Below, one piece after another: positions 43,165-51,171 of a stretch of DNA of 64,000 nucleotides. The number at the start of each line of letters is the position of its first letter. The first letter of the stretch is position 1. The translations under genes were made by a program, and so were the position numbers. Source of the DNA: Anaeromyxobacter soli (GTDB lineage: Bacteria; Myxococcota; Myxococcia; Myxococcales; Anaeromyxobacteraceae); assembly GCF_022808855.1 (NCBI RefSeq), contig NZ_JAKZLF010000002.1:1-64000 (forward strand). The letters are read 5' to 3'. Below the pieces are notes generated by a model that saw only the letters and a program-made list of their open reading frames with translations, made no database searches and was not told where the DNA came from.

Positions 43165-45309
43165 ATGCCCCGCACCCTCCTCGTCGCCCCCGCCGGCCGC
43201 CAGGTCGGCGTCACCACCGTCTGCATCGGCCTCGTCCGCGCGCTCGACCGCCTCGGCGTCCGCGTCGCGTTCGCGAAGCCGATCGCCCCGCGCGGCGAGA
43301 ACCGCGCGGCGGCCCTCGTGCGGCTCGGCGCCCAGCTCGATCCGCCGGAGCCCATCGCCCGCGCGGAGGCGGAGGAGCTGCTCGCGACCGGCGACGACCA
43401 GACGCTCATGGAGCGCGTGGTTGCGCTCTGCGCCCGCGCCGCCGAGGGCGCGGACGTGCTCGTCGTCGAGGGGATGGCGCCCGAGCCGGGCATGGTCTAC
43501 TCGACGCGCGTCAACGCGCTCATGCTGAAGGCGCTCGACGCGGAGCTCGTCGTGGTGGGCTCGCCGCGCGGCGAGACGCCCGCCGAGCTCGCGAACGCGG
43601 TGGCGATCGCGGCCCGCGGCCTCGGCGCCGACGTGGACGGGGGCGCAGTCGGCTGCGTCCTGAACCGCGTCACGGGCGCCGGAGCGGCGGGCGCCTCCCC
43701 CACGGCGGAGGGGCGCACGCACTGGGTGGACGCCGCCGCCGAGGCGGAGGACGTGCCGGCCGCCGAGCTCGACGCCTACGCGGCCGCGCTCCGCGGCGAG
43801 AAGCTCCGGCCCATCGGGATCGTCCCCTCCCGCGGCGACCTCGCCGCGCCCCGCGTGAAGGATCTCGCCGGAGCCCTCGGCGCCAGGGTGCTGCGCGCGG
43901 GCGATCACGAGCACCGGCGGATCAGCAGCGTGGCGCTGTGCGCGATGAGCGTGCCCGGCTCCATCAAGGTGTTCCGCCCCGGGACGCTCATCATCACCCC
44001 CGGTGACCGGAGCGACATCGTCGTCGCCGCCTCCCTGGCGGTGCTGAACGGCATGCCGCTCGCGGGGCTCCTCCTCACCGGCGGCGTCGTGCCGGAGGAG
44101 CACGTCTTCGCCATGTGCGAGCCGGCGCTCGCGACCGGCCTCCCCGTGCTCGCGGTGGAGGACGGCAGCTACGCGGCGGCGAGCGCCGTCGCGGCGATGA
44201 ACCTGCAGATCCCTCCGGACGACGTGGAGCGGGTGGAGCGGGTCATGAACGCGGTCGCCGACCGCATCGACGGCGAGTGGCTCTCGGGGGTCGTCCGCGC
44301 GCAGCGCAAGCGGCGGCTCTCGCCCCCCGCGTTCCGCCACCGCCTCGTCGAGGCGGCGCGCGCGGCGAACAAGCGCATCGTGCTCCCCGAGGGGACCGAG
44401 CCGCGCACCATCGCGGCCGCCTCGATCGTGCAGGAGCGCGGGATCGCGCGCTGCGTGCTCCTCGGGGCGCCCGACGAGGTCCGGGACGTCGCCCGGAAGC
44501 ACGGCGTGACGCTGCCGGCGTCGCTCGAGATCGTCGACCCGGTGAAGATCGCGCCGCGCTACGTGGAGCCGCTCGTCGAGCGCCGCCGGAGCAAGGGCAT
44601 GACGCCCGAGGTCGCCGCCGGCGAGCTCGGCGACAGCATCATGGTGGGGACGATGATGATGGCGCTCGACGAGGCGGACGGCCTCGTGTCGGGCGCCCTC
44701 CACACCACCGCGCACACCATCCGCCCGGCGCTGCAGATCATCCGGACGGTGCCCGGCTGCGAGCTCGTCTCCAGCGTCTTCTTCATGTGCCTGCCCGAGC
44801 AGGTGCTCGTGTTCGGCGACTGCGCGGTGAACCCGAACCCCACCGCCGAGCAGCTCGCCGACATCGCCATCCAGAGCGCCGACTCCGCGCGCGCGTTCGG
44901 GATCGAGCCGCGCGTGGCGATGCTCTCCTACTCGACCGGGACGAGCGGCGCGGGCGCCGACGTCGAGAAGGTGAAGCGCGCGACCGACCTCGCGCGCGCC
45001 CAGCGGCCGGACCTGCCGATCGACGGGCCCCTCCAGTACGACGCCGCCATCGTGCCCGCCGTCGGGCGCCAGAAGGCGCCGAAGTCGGAGGTGGCGGGCC
45101 AGGCCACCGTGTTCGTGTTCCCCGACCTCAACACCGGCAACGTCACCTACAAGGCCGTCCAGCGCAGCGCCAACGTGGTGAGCATCGGCCCGATGCTGCA
45201 GGGGCTCGCGAAGCCCGTGAACGACCTCAGCCGCGGCTGCCTCGTCGAGGACATCGTCTTCACGATCACTCTCACCGCCATCCAGGCGCAGCAGCGCGCG
45301 GCGCGCTGA
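43165..45309 (+). CDS. pta: Phosphate acetyltransferase (long form)
   Basis: A 714-residue Pta that converts acetyl-CoA and phosphate to acetyl phosphate. It has three parts: an N-terminal P-loop-like domain (VAPAGRQVGVTTVCIGLVRA, close to the degenerate loop of E. coli Pta), a central DRTGG domain (about 220-340, containing VFRPGTLIITPGDRSDIV) and the C-terminal catalytic PTA_PTB domain from about 390. Catalytic-domain landmarks include KRIVLPEGTEPRTIAAASIV, DSIMVGTMMMALDEADGLVSG (written across GDSIMVGTMMM), RVAMLSYSTGTSGAGADVEK, PAVGRQKAPKSEVAGQATVF and PDLNTGNVTYKAVQRSANV. Length matches the E. coli type, not the short Bacillus type. GAAGG precedes the ATG. It completes the ackA-pta pathway. 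Confidence 0.96.
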   Translation: MPRTLLVAPAGRQVGVTTVCIGLVRALDRLGVRVAFAKPIAPRGENRAAALVRLGAQLDPPEPIARAEAEELLATGDDQTLMERVVALCARAAEGADVLVVEGMAPEPGMVYSTRVNALMLKALDAELVVVGSPRGETPAELANAVAIAARGLGADVDGGAVGCVLNRVTGAGAAGASPTAEGRTHWVDAAAEAEDVPAAELDAYAAALRGEKLRPIGIVPSRGDLAAPRVKDLAGALGARVLRAGDHEHRRISSVALCAMSVPGSIKVFRPGTLIITPGDRSDIVVAASLAVLNGMPLAGLLLTGGVVPEEHVFAMCEPALATGLPVLAVEDGSYAAASAVAAMNLQIPPDDVERVERVMNAVADRIDGEWLSGVVRAQRKRRLSPPAFRHRLVEAARAANKRIVLPEGTEPRTIAAASIVQERGIARCVLLGAPDEVRDVARKHGVTLPASLEIVDPVKIAPRYVEPLVERRRSKGMTPEVAAGELGDSIMVGTMMMALDEADGLVSGALHTTAHTIRPALQIIRTVPGCELVSSVFFMCLPEQVLVFGDCAVNPNPTAEQLADIAIQSADSARAFGIEPRVAMLSYSTGTSGAGADVEKVKRATDLARAQRPDLPIDGPLQYDAAIVPAVGRQKAPKSEVAGQATVFVFPDLNTGNVTYKAVQRSANVVSIGPMLQGLAKPVNDLSRGCLVEDIVFTITLTAIQAQQRAAR

Positions 45310-45562
45310 CCCGATCCGACCTGACGTATCGCCGCATCTCCACGAGGGGATGCGTGCGCGCGGGCGAGACGCGGTCGCGTCGATTGCCGGGTCGACGTGG
45401 CGCGGAGCTGGGTGCGAAGCGCCGGAACACGCAGGGGCGCAGCTCCGCCGCCTCGCGCCCTCGAGCACCGCGAGATGGCGTCTCGCTCCGCGCCGCGCGC
45501 GGCGCGCGACCGCCCGCCTGCCTGAATTTGCCCGCGCGGCCGGAGCGTGGCAAACGGGCGGC

Positions 45563-45919
45563 ATGCGGCAGCGCGTGCTCGTGGTGGACGACGATCAGGA
45601 TCTCCGGGATGCCCTCGCGCACCGACTCTCGAACGAGGGGTTCTCGGTCGATCTCGCGCGCGACGGCGCGGAGGCGCTCGCGCAGCTCGACACCGGGCTC
45701 AGCCCCGTGGCGATCGTGCTCGACCTCGGCATGCCCACCATGAGCGGCTGGCAGTTCCGCGACCTGCAGAAGCGGAACCCCCGGCTCGCGGAGATCCCCG
45801 TCGTGGTGATGACCGGCCAGGCGCCGCTCGGGATCGACGTGCAGCACGTGCTCGAGAAGCCGTTCGCGATCGAGCGCCTCGTCGAGACCATCCGTCGCGT
45901 CGCCGTCGTGAGCTCGTAG
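45563..45919 (+). CDS. Receiver-only response regulator
   Basis: A 118-residue single receiver domain. The acidic pair is in VLVVDDDQDLRD, the phosphoacceptor is Asp54 (IVLDLGMPTMSGWQF), the switch Thr is in VVVMTGQAP and the Lys in HVLEKPFAIE. It has no DNA-binding output, and no kinase is adjacent. The ATG at 45563 is the first that gives a normal receiver start; the in-frame upstream sequence is Arg/Ala-rich. It follows pta by 253 bases that contain no other recognisable element, so co-regulation with pta is uncertain. Confidence 0.88.
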   Translation: MRQRVLVVDDDQDLRDALAHRLSNEGFSVDLARDGAEALAQLDTGLSPVAIVLDLGMPTMSGWQFRDLQKRNPRLAEIPVVVMTGQAPLGIDVQHVLEKPFAIERLVETIRRVAVVSS

Positions 45920-46126
45920 GACCCTTCGCTCCGTCCCGCACCGCTTCGACCGCGCCCGAGCGCGCGGACAGGCCGCGGCGCGTGCGCGCGCCAGGGCGTT
46001 CGCTGCCTTGCGGGGCCCCGCGCCCGTCCCCAGGATCCCCTCGCAACGGAAACCACACGACGCTCGCGCGGCGGTCGCCAAGGCCGCGGGCCCCGGCCGC
46101 CTCGCCTCGTCGAGAGGAGAGCGGCC

Positions 46127-46711
46127 ATGACGTACCTGTTGCTGGCGGATCGGTGGTGGGCCCTCGCGCTCCGCGGCGTGGCGGCGATCGTGTTCGGCGT
46201 CCTGACGTTCGTCGCTCCGCAGGCGAGCCTCTTCGCCCTCGTGGTGCTCTTCGGCGTGTACGCGATCGTGAACGGGGCGATCCTCCTCGCGCTCGCCTTC
46301 CGGCGCCCGAGCGGCGAGCCGCGCTGGGGATCGCTCGCCTTCGAGGGGATCCTGAGCATCCTCGCCGGCGCCGTCGCGCTCGGCTGGCCCGGCATCGGCG
46401 CCCTAGCGCTCGTCTTCGTCGTGGCGAGCTGGGCCGTGGTGACGGGGCTCGCCCAGATCGTCGCGGCCGTGCGCCTGCGCAAGCGCATCCGCGGAGAGTG
46501 GCTGCTCGGCCTCTCCGGCGCGCTGTCCGTGGCCTTCGGCGTCCTGCTCTTCGCCGCTCCTGCGGCCGGCGCGCTCGCGCTCGCGCTCTGGGTGGGCGCG
46601 TACGCCGTGCTGTTCGGGGCGCTGCTCCTCGCGCTGGGCCTGCGCCTGCGCGCCTGGGGCCGCTCGCCGGCCCACCGGGTGCCGCCCGGCGGCATCCCGG
46701 CGACCACCTGA
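46127..46711 (+). CDS. HdeD family (DUF308) membrane protein
   Basis: A 194-residue protein with six membrane spans in two DUF308 repeats. The first has WWALALRGVAAIVFGVLTFV and LFALVVLFGVYAIVNGAILL; the second has RWGSLAFEGILSILAGAVAL, LVFVVASWAVVTGLAQIVAA, GEWLLGLSGALSVAFGVLLF and LALWVGAYAVLFGALLLAL. The G-I-x-x-I-(x)-F-G pattern in alternate spans is the HdeD mark. E. coli HdeD is linked to acid resistance; in other bacteria the role is open. The ATG has GAGAGGAGAG upstream. It converges on the KimA-like gene. Confidence 0.9.
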   Translation: MTYLLLADRWWALALRGVAAIVFGVLTFVAPQASLFALVVLFGVYAIVNGAILLALAFRRPSGEPRWGSLAFEGILSILAGAVALGWPGIGALALVFVVASWAVVTGLAQIVAAVRLRKRIRGEWLLGLSGALSVAFGVLLFAAPAAGALALALWVGAYAVLFGALLLALGLRLRAWGRSPAHRVPPGGIPATT

Positions 46712-46804
46712 CGCGACCCGCGACTTGGGCTGCGGTCTCGTCGCGGTCGAGCTCCCGGGGGGCGGTCGGGGCGCGGCGGCTCGGGGATGGAGCGCCGCGC
46801 CGGC

Positions 46805-48871
46805 TCACCCCCCGTCGGCGAGCACCCGCACCGGCATCACCATCGCGGAGAGCCCGCGGAACTGGAGCCGGCGCTGGAGCGCGTAGGCGGTCTCGTTGTG
46901 GAGCAGCCGCTGGAACCAGCGCTCCTTCTGGAAGACGAGCTTGCCGGCGAAGAACACCGCGCGCGGGAACTCCTGGGCGATGGACGCGCAGAGCCGCTCC
47001 CCCACGTCCACCGCCTCGGTCCCGAGGTCCATGCGCCAGTCCGCGGCGAGCTTCAGCCGGTGCGCGAGCTCCACGTACTGCTCGAGGCTCGCCTGGGTGC
47101 GCGCCCGCACGCGATCGACCTCCTCGATCCCCTTCATCGCGGCGGAGTCCACCACCCCGACCGAGATGAAGACGAAGTTCTTGAAGAAGTTGGGGAACGT
47201 GCGCTGCACGGTGAGGAGCGCGTGCACGCCGAGGCCGCTGTAGCCCCCGACGAGGAGCACCGCGGTGGGCGCGCGCGGGTCCATGGCCGGCCGGGGACCA
47301 CCCGGCGCCGGCGGCAGGACCTCGAGGATCGCGTCGAGCCGCTTCAGGCTGTCCTGCACGGCCCGGTAGTGCCGCCGGATCACGAAGCAGAGCCCGACGA
47401 CGAGCCCCGTCACGGCGATGGTGATCCAGCCGCCCTGCTCGCCCTTCTCGTAGATCGTGCCCGCGAGGATCGACGCGCAGAGCGCGAAGGCGACCCCGTG
47501 GATGGCGAGCCCGCGCCGGCGGCCGGCCGTCCGGGTGCGACGCCAGTAGCGCAGCATGGCGAACTGGGAGATCGAGAACGTCACGAACACGTTGATCGCG
47601 TACATCGTGACGAGCCGGGTGATGTCTCCCCGCGTGTAGTAGAGCGTCGCGAGCGACGCCGCGCCCATGAGCAGCACGCCGTTCTGCGTGGTGAGCCGGT
47701 CGGAGAGCTGGGCGAACCGGTGCGGCAGCCATGAGTCGGTGGCCATGTTCGCCATCACGCGCGGACCGTCGATGAAGCCGGCCTGCGCGGCCACCACGAG
47801 GAGCGCGGCCTCGGCGAGCAGCGTGACGACCACGAACCCGTGGCCCACGGCGAGACCGCCGGGCCGGAAGCCGCCGGCGAACCGCTCGAGCAGCACGGCG
47901 TTCATGGTCTTGCCCGGCTCCGGCGCCGCGCGGAAGAGCAGGTAGCAGACGAGGATCCCGGCGGCCGTCACCGCGAGCGAGACCGCCATGTAGGTCATGG
48001 TCCGGCGGGCCGTCGCGACCTTCGGCTCGCGCATGATCTGGATGCCGTTCGAGACGGCCTCGATGCCGGTGTACGTCCCGGCGCCCATCGAGTAGGCGCG
48101 GAGGAAGACCGCGAAGAGGCCCACCGCGCCGAGCTCGGCGACGCCGGCGCGCAGGCCATGCGTGACCTCCCCCGCGACGCGGGGCACCTCGGTGACGTGC
48201 GAGCCGACGCCGCCGGCGATCAGGATCACGTGGGTGACGAGGAACAGGCCGAAGATCGGCGCGAGGAAGGAGACGGACTCCTTCACGCCGCGGAGGTTGA
48301 GGACGACGAGCAGCGCGATGGCGGCGATCTCGGCGGGCAGCTTCCACGGGCTGGAGCCGCCGGAGAGGAAGCTCCAGATCGCGTCCCCGCTCGAGGCGAT
48401 CGACACGGAGATCGTGAGCACGTAGTCCACGAGCAGCGCCGCCCCGGACACGACCCCCACCCGCGCCCCGAGCAGCTCGGTCGCGACCACGTACCCGCCG
48501 CCGCCGAAGGGGAAGCGCTTGATGATCTGCCCGTAGGCGACCGAGATGATGAGGACCGTGAGGCCGGTGGCGAGCGCGAGCGCGACCGCGAGCGACGTGT
48601 GGTGGCCGAGCGCCCGGAATGCCTCGTCGGGACCGTAGGCGGACGACGAGAGCCCGTCGGCCCCGAGGCCCACCCACGCGAGGAGCGCGACGAGCGAGAT
48701 GCCGTGATGCGTGCGCGGGTCCTGGACGTCCCTCGGCGCTCCGAACAGCACGCGTCGAAGGCGGGCGCCGAGGGTCGCCGGGCTCTCCGCCTGGGAAGGT
48801 GCCGTCTCGGCCGGCGCCGGTGCGCCGTTCCCTTTGCGTCCTTGGAGGGGCTCTAGCGGGGGGTTTGCCAT
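46805..48871 (-). CDS. KimA-like APC superfamily transporter (possible K+ importer)
   Basis: About 688 residues. Twelve spans fill residues about 60-480, and a cytoplasmic C-terminal domain (about 500-688) follows. The opening LVALLAWVGLGADGLSSSAYGPDEAF is close to the KimA/KUP-like subgroup motif (S-S-x-AYGPEE) that binds K+ in B. subtilis KimA. Also visible are FPFGGGGYVVATELLGARVG, RAYSMGAGTYTGIEAVSNG and FFKNFVFISVGVVDSAAMKG in the soluble domain. Amino-acid transport is the alternative. The gene is divergent from the kdp operon, which supports a potassium role. The ATG at 48869-48871 is preferred over a GTG two codons upstream; neither has a strong ribosome binding site. I found no c-di-AMP (ydaO) riboswitch pattern upstream. 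Confidence 0.8.
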   Translation of the reverse strand: MANPPLEPLQGRKGNGAPAPAETAPSQAESPATLGARLRRVLFGAPRDVQDPRTHHGISLVALLAWVGLGADGLSSSAYGPDEAFRALGHHTSLAVALALATGLTVLIISVAYGQIIKRFPFGGGGYVVATELLGARVGVVSGAALLVDYVLTISVSIASSGDAIWSFLSGGSSPWKLPAEIAAIALLVVLNLRGVKESVSFLAPIFGLFLVTHVILIAGGVGSHVTEVPRVAGEVTHGLRAGVAELGAVGLFAVFLRAYSMGAGTYTGIEAVSNGIQIMREPKVATARRTMTYMAVSLAVTAAGILVCYLLFRAAPEPGKTMNAVLLERFAGGFRPGGLAVGHGFVVVTLLAEAALLVVAAQAGFIDGPRVMANMATDSWLPHRFAQLSDRLTTQNGVLLMGAASLATLYYTRGDITRLVTMYAINVFVTFSISQFAMLRYWRRTRTAGRRRGLAIHGVAFALCASILAGTIYEKGEQGGWITIAVTGLVVGLCFVIRRHYRAVQDSLKRLDAILEVLPPAPGGPRPAMDPRAPTAVLLVGGYSGLGVHALLTVQRTFPNFFKNFVFISVGVVDSAAMKGIEEVDRVRARTQASLEQYVELAHRLKLAADWRMDLGTEAVDVGERLCASIAQEFPRAVFFAGKLVFQKERWFQRLLHNETAYALQRRLQFRGLSAMVMPVRVLADGG

Positions 48872-48910
48872 GTGCACGGAGAGCTTCGCGGCCGGGACCT
48901 CGGCCCGGCA

Positions 48911-49041
48911 TCAAGACTGCGCATGCCCGTATCAAGGCGGCGTCAAGGTGCCCGGTGCCGGGCGAGCGCGACCTCCGCCGGCCGCCGTGTTCGTTGACGG
49001 GACGCTGACGGCGCGGCGACGAAGCTTGACCCGGCGCTGAC
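48911..49041. promoter_or_regulatory. Phased TCAAG/TTGAC half-sites between the KimA-like and kdp genes
   Basis: The 205-base divergent region contains TCAAG at 48911, 48932 and 48943 (each in a CGGC/CCGT-like context) and the inverse TTGAC at 48994 and 49026. The last two form a 16-base direct repeat, TTGAC-N4-CGCTGAC, 32 bases apart. Spacings of 21, 11, 51 and 32 are close to whole helical turns, placing the sites on one DNA face. KdpE is the obvious candidate binder; the AT-rich E. coli kdp site is not seen. Confidence 0.45.
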
Positions 49042-49076
49042 CTCCCCGCCCGTACGCTCCAGGGTGAGGAGAGATT

Positions 49077-49337
49077 ATGCCGTCACGACCCGGCCGACTT
49101 CGACTCGTCGTCACCTCGCGAGAGGGCACCGCGGCCGCGTCCGTGCCCGCCCGCGGAGATCTGGTGCTCCTGGCCATGCTCCTCGCGGTGAACCTCGTCC
49201 CCGTGATCGGGGAGATCGCTCACCTTGGCCGCTGGGGCGGCTCGACGCTCGGCTTCGCGACGGCGTGCGTGCTCGTCACGGGCCGGGAGCTCTGGCTCGA
49301 GGTCCGGGCGTTCGCCCGCGCCCGGAGGACCGCGTGA
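49077..49337 (+). CDS. Small membrane protein leading the kdp operon
   Basis: An 86-residue protein, first gene of the operon. The N-terminal 25 residues are basic and soluble (RPGRLRLVVTSREGTAAASV). Two hydrophobic stretches follow: GDLVLLAMLLAVNLVPVIGE and TLGFATACVLVTGRELWLEV. It has no resemblance to a known Kdp subunit that I recognise. Its stop overlaps the kdpF GTG by four bases (GTGA), so it is translationally coupled to kdpF. GAGGAGAG lies 5 bases before the ATG. The ordered position suggests a role linked to KdpFABC. Confidence 0.65.
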   Translation: MPSRPGRLRLVVTSREGTAAASVPARGDLVLLAMLLAVNLVPVIGEIAHLGRWGGSTLGFATACVLVTGRELWLEVRAFARARRTA

Positions 49338-49426
49338 CGATCCTCACCTCGATCGCCGGCGCGCTCGCGCTCGGCCTGACCGTGTACCTCGTGTTCGCGC
49401 TGCTCTTCCCGGAGAGGCTCTCGTGA
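49334..49426 (+). CDS. kdpF: K+-transporting ATPase subunit KdpF
   Basis: A 30-residue single-span peptide, MTILTSIAGALALGLTVYLV then FALLFPERLS. The hydrophobic span followed by Y-L-x-x-A-L-L-x-P-E-(R/K) is the classical KdpF pattern. It stabilises the KdpFABC complex. The GTG start overlaps the stop of the preceding gene and its own stop overlaps the kdpA start, both as GTGA. It is too short for most gene finders and is easily missed. Confidence 0.88.
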   Translation: MTILTSIAGALALGLTVYLVFALLFPERLS

Positions 49427-51168
49427 CCGGGGCGGCGTACGCCGAGATCGCGGTGTTCTTCGGCACGCTCACGGTGCTGGCCGTCCCGCTCGGCGGCTGG
49501 ATCGGCCGCGCGATGCGCGGCGAGGCCCCGCTCGTGGGACGTCTGCTGGGCCCCGTGGAGCGCGCGGTCTACCGGCTCGCCGGCGTCGATCCCGCGGAGG
49601 AGATGAGCTGGCGCCGTTACGCGGCGGCCGTGCTCGCCTTCAACGGTGCCGGGCTCCTGCTGCTCTACGCGCTGCAGCGGCTCCAGCCGGCGCTGCCGCT
49701 CGACCCGGGGCGGCTCGCCGCGGTCCCGCGCGACGTCGCCGTGAACACCGCCGTGAGCTTCGTCACCAACACCAACTGGCAGAGCTACGGCGGCGAGGCG
49801 ACGCTGAGCCCGCTCGTCCAGATGGCAGGGCTCGCGGTCCAGAACTTCCTCTCGGCGGCGACGGGGATCGCGGTGCTCGCCGCGCTCACGCGCGGGCTCG
49901 TGCGCCGCTCGACGCAGGGGCTCGGCAGCTTCTGGGTCGACCTGACGCGGAGCACGCTGCACGTCCTGCTCCCCCTGTCGCTCGGCCTCGCCCTGCTGCT
50001 CGCCGGGCAGGGGGTGGTCCAGTCCTTCGGTGGCGTGGGGCGATGGCCGCTCCGCGACCCGGTGCCCGACGCGAGCGGTCGGCCGGTCGTCGAGCAGGCC
50101 ATCCCGATGGGCCCCGTGGCCTCGCAGGTCGCGATCAAGCAGCTCGGCACCAACGGAGGCGGCTACTACGCCGCGAACTCGACGCATCCCTTCGAGAACC
50201 CGACGCCGCTCACGAACCTCGCGGAGGCGCTCGCCATCCTCCTCGTGCCGGCGGCGCTGTGCTTCACCTTCGGCGGGTGGGTGGGGGATCGGCGGCACGC
50301 GTGGACGCTGTACTCGGCCATGCTCGTCATCCTCGTTCCGCTCACCATGGCGACCGTCGCCGCCGAGCAGGCCGGTAACCCGGCGATCACGGCGGTCGGC
50401 GTGGACGAGCAGCCCGGGCCGCTCCAGGCGGGCGGAAACATGGAGGGCAAGGAGGCGCGCCTCGGACCGGTGGACGCCGGGATCTGGGCGGCGGCGACGA
50501 CGGCCGCGTCGAACGGCTCCGTCGACGCGCAGCACGACAGCCTCACGCCGCTCGGCGGCCTCTGGCCCATGTGGCTCATGCAGCTCGGCGAGGTCGTGTT
50601 CGGCGGCGTCGGCTCCGGGCTGTACGGGATGCTCCTGTTCGTCGTCGTGGCGGTGTTCGTCTCCGGCCTGATGGTCGGCCGCACCCCCGAGTACCTCGGC
50701 AAGAAGATCGAGGCTCGGGAGATCAAGCTGGCGAGCGTCGCCATCCTCCTGCCGTCGGCGGTCGTCCTCGGCGGTACGGCGCTCGCGTGCCTCGTCCCCT
50801 CCGCGGCGGCCGCGGCGGCGAACCCCGGGGCCCACGGGTTCAGCGAGCTCCTCTACGCCTTCTCCTCGGCGGCGAACAACAACGGCTCCGCGTTCGGCGG
50901 CTTGACCGCGGACGGACCGTTCTGGACGCGCGCGACGGACGTCGCGATGCTCGTCGGTCGTTACGGGGTGCTCGTCCCCGTCCTCGCCATGGCGGGAGCG
51001 CTCGCGCAGAAGCGCACCGTTCCGCCGAGCGCAGGGACGCTCCCGACCCATGGCCCGCTCTTCGCCGGGCTGCTCGTGGGGACCGTCCTCCTCGTGGGCG
51101 CCCTCACGTTCCTGCCTGCGCTCGCGCTCGGGCCGATCGTGGAGCACCTGCAGCTCCACTCCTGGTGA
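49423..51168 (+). CDS. kdpA: K+-transporting ATPase subunit KdpA
   Basis: A 581-residue potassium-channel-like subunit with ten or so spans. Four selectivity-filter-like loops are visible: VSFVTNTNWQSYGGE, KQLGTNGGGYYAANSTHPFE, a GEVVFGGVGSGLYGML segment and AFSSAANNNGSAFGGLT. The C-terminal FLPALALGPIVEHLQ is also typical. It selects and takes up K+ in the KdpFABC P-type ATPase of the inner membrane. The GTG start is in the GTGA overlap with kdpF. Length is near the usual 560-590. kdpB starts 3 bases after its stop. Confidence 0.97.
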   Translation: MTGAAYAEIAVFFGTLTVLAVPLGGWIGRAMRGEAPLVGRLLGPVERAVYRLAGVDPAEEMSWRRYAAAVLAFNGAGLLLLYALQRLQPALPLDPGRLAAVPRDVAVNTAVSFVTNTNWQSYGGEATLSPLVQMAGLAVQNFLSAATGIAVLAALTRGLVRRSTQGLGSFWVDLTRSTLHVLLPLSLGLALLLAGQGVVQSFGGVGRWPLRDPVPDASGRPVVEQAIPMGPVASQVAIKQLGTNGGGYYAANSTHPFENPTPLTNLAEALAILLVPAALCFTFGGWVGDRRHAWTLYSAMLVILVPLTMATVAAEQAGNPAITAVGVDEQPGPLQAGGNMEGKEARLGPVDAGIWAAATTAASNGSVDAQHDSLTPLGGLWPMWLMQLGEVVFGGVGSGLYGMLLFVVVAVFVSGLMVGRTPEYLGKKIEAREIKLASVAILLPSAVVLGGTALACLVPSAAAAAANPGAHGFSELLYAFSSAANNNGSAFGGLTADGPFWTRATDVAMLVGRYGVLVPVLAMAGALAQKRTVPPSAGTLPTHGPLFAGLLVGTVLLVGALTFLPALALGPIVEHLQLHSW

Positions 51169-51171
51169 TCC

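Noticed and set aside
45310-45562. A possible short gene between pta and the receiver gene
   Set aside because: Frames here are Arg/Ala-rich without ribosome binding site or motif; I see nothing supportable in this gap.
48872-49076. c-di-AMP (ydaO/yuaA) riboswitch upstream of the KimA-like gene
   Set aside because: I looked for the conserved pattern on both strands of the gap and did not find it; only the TCAAG/TTGAC half-sites stand out.
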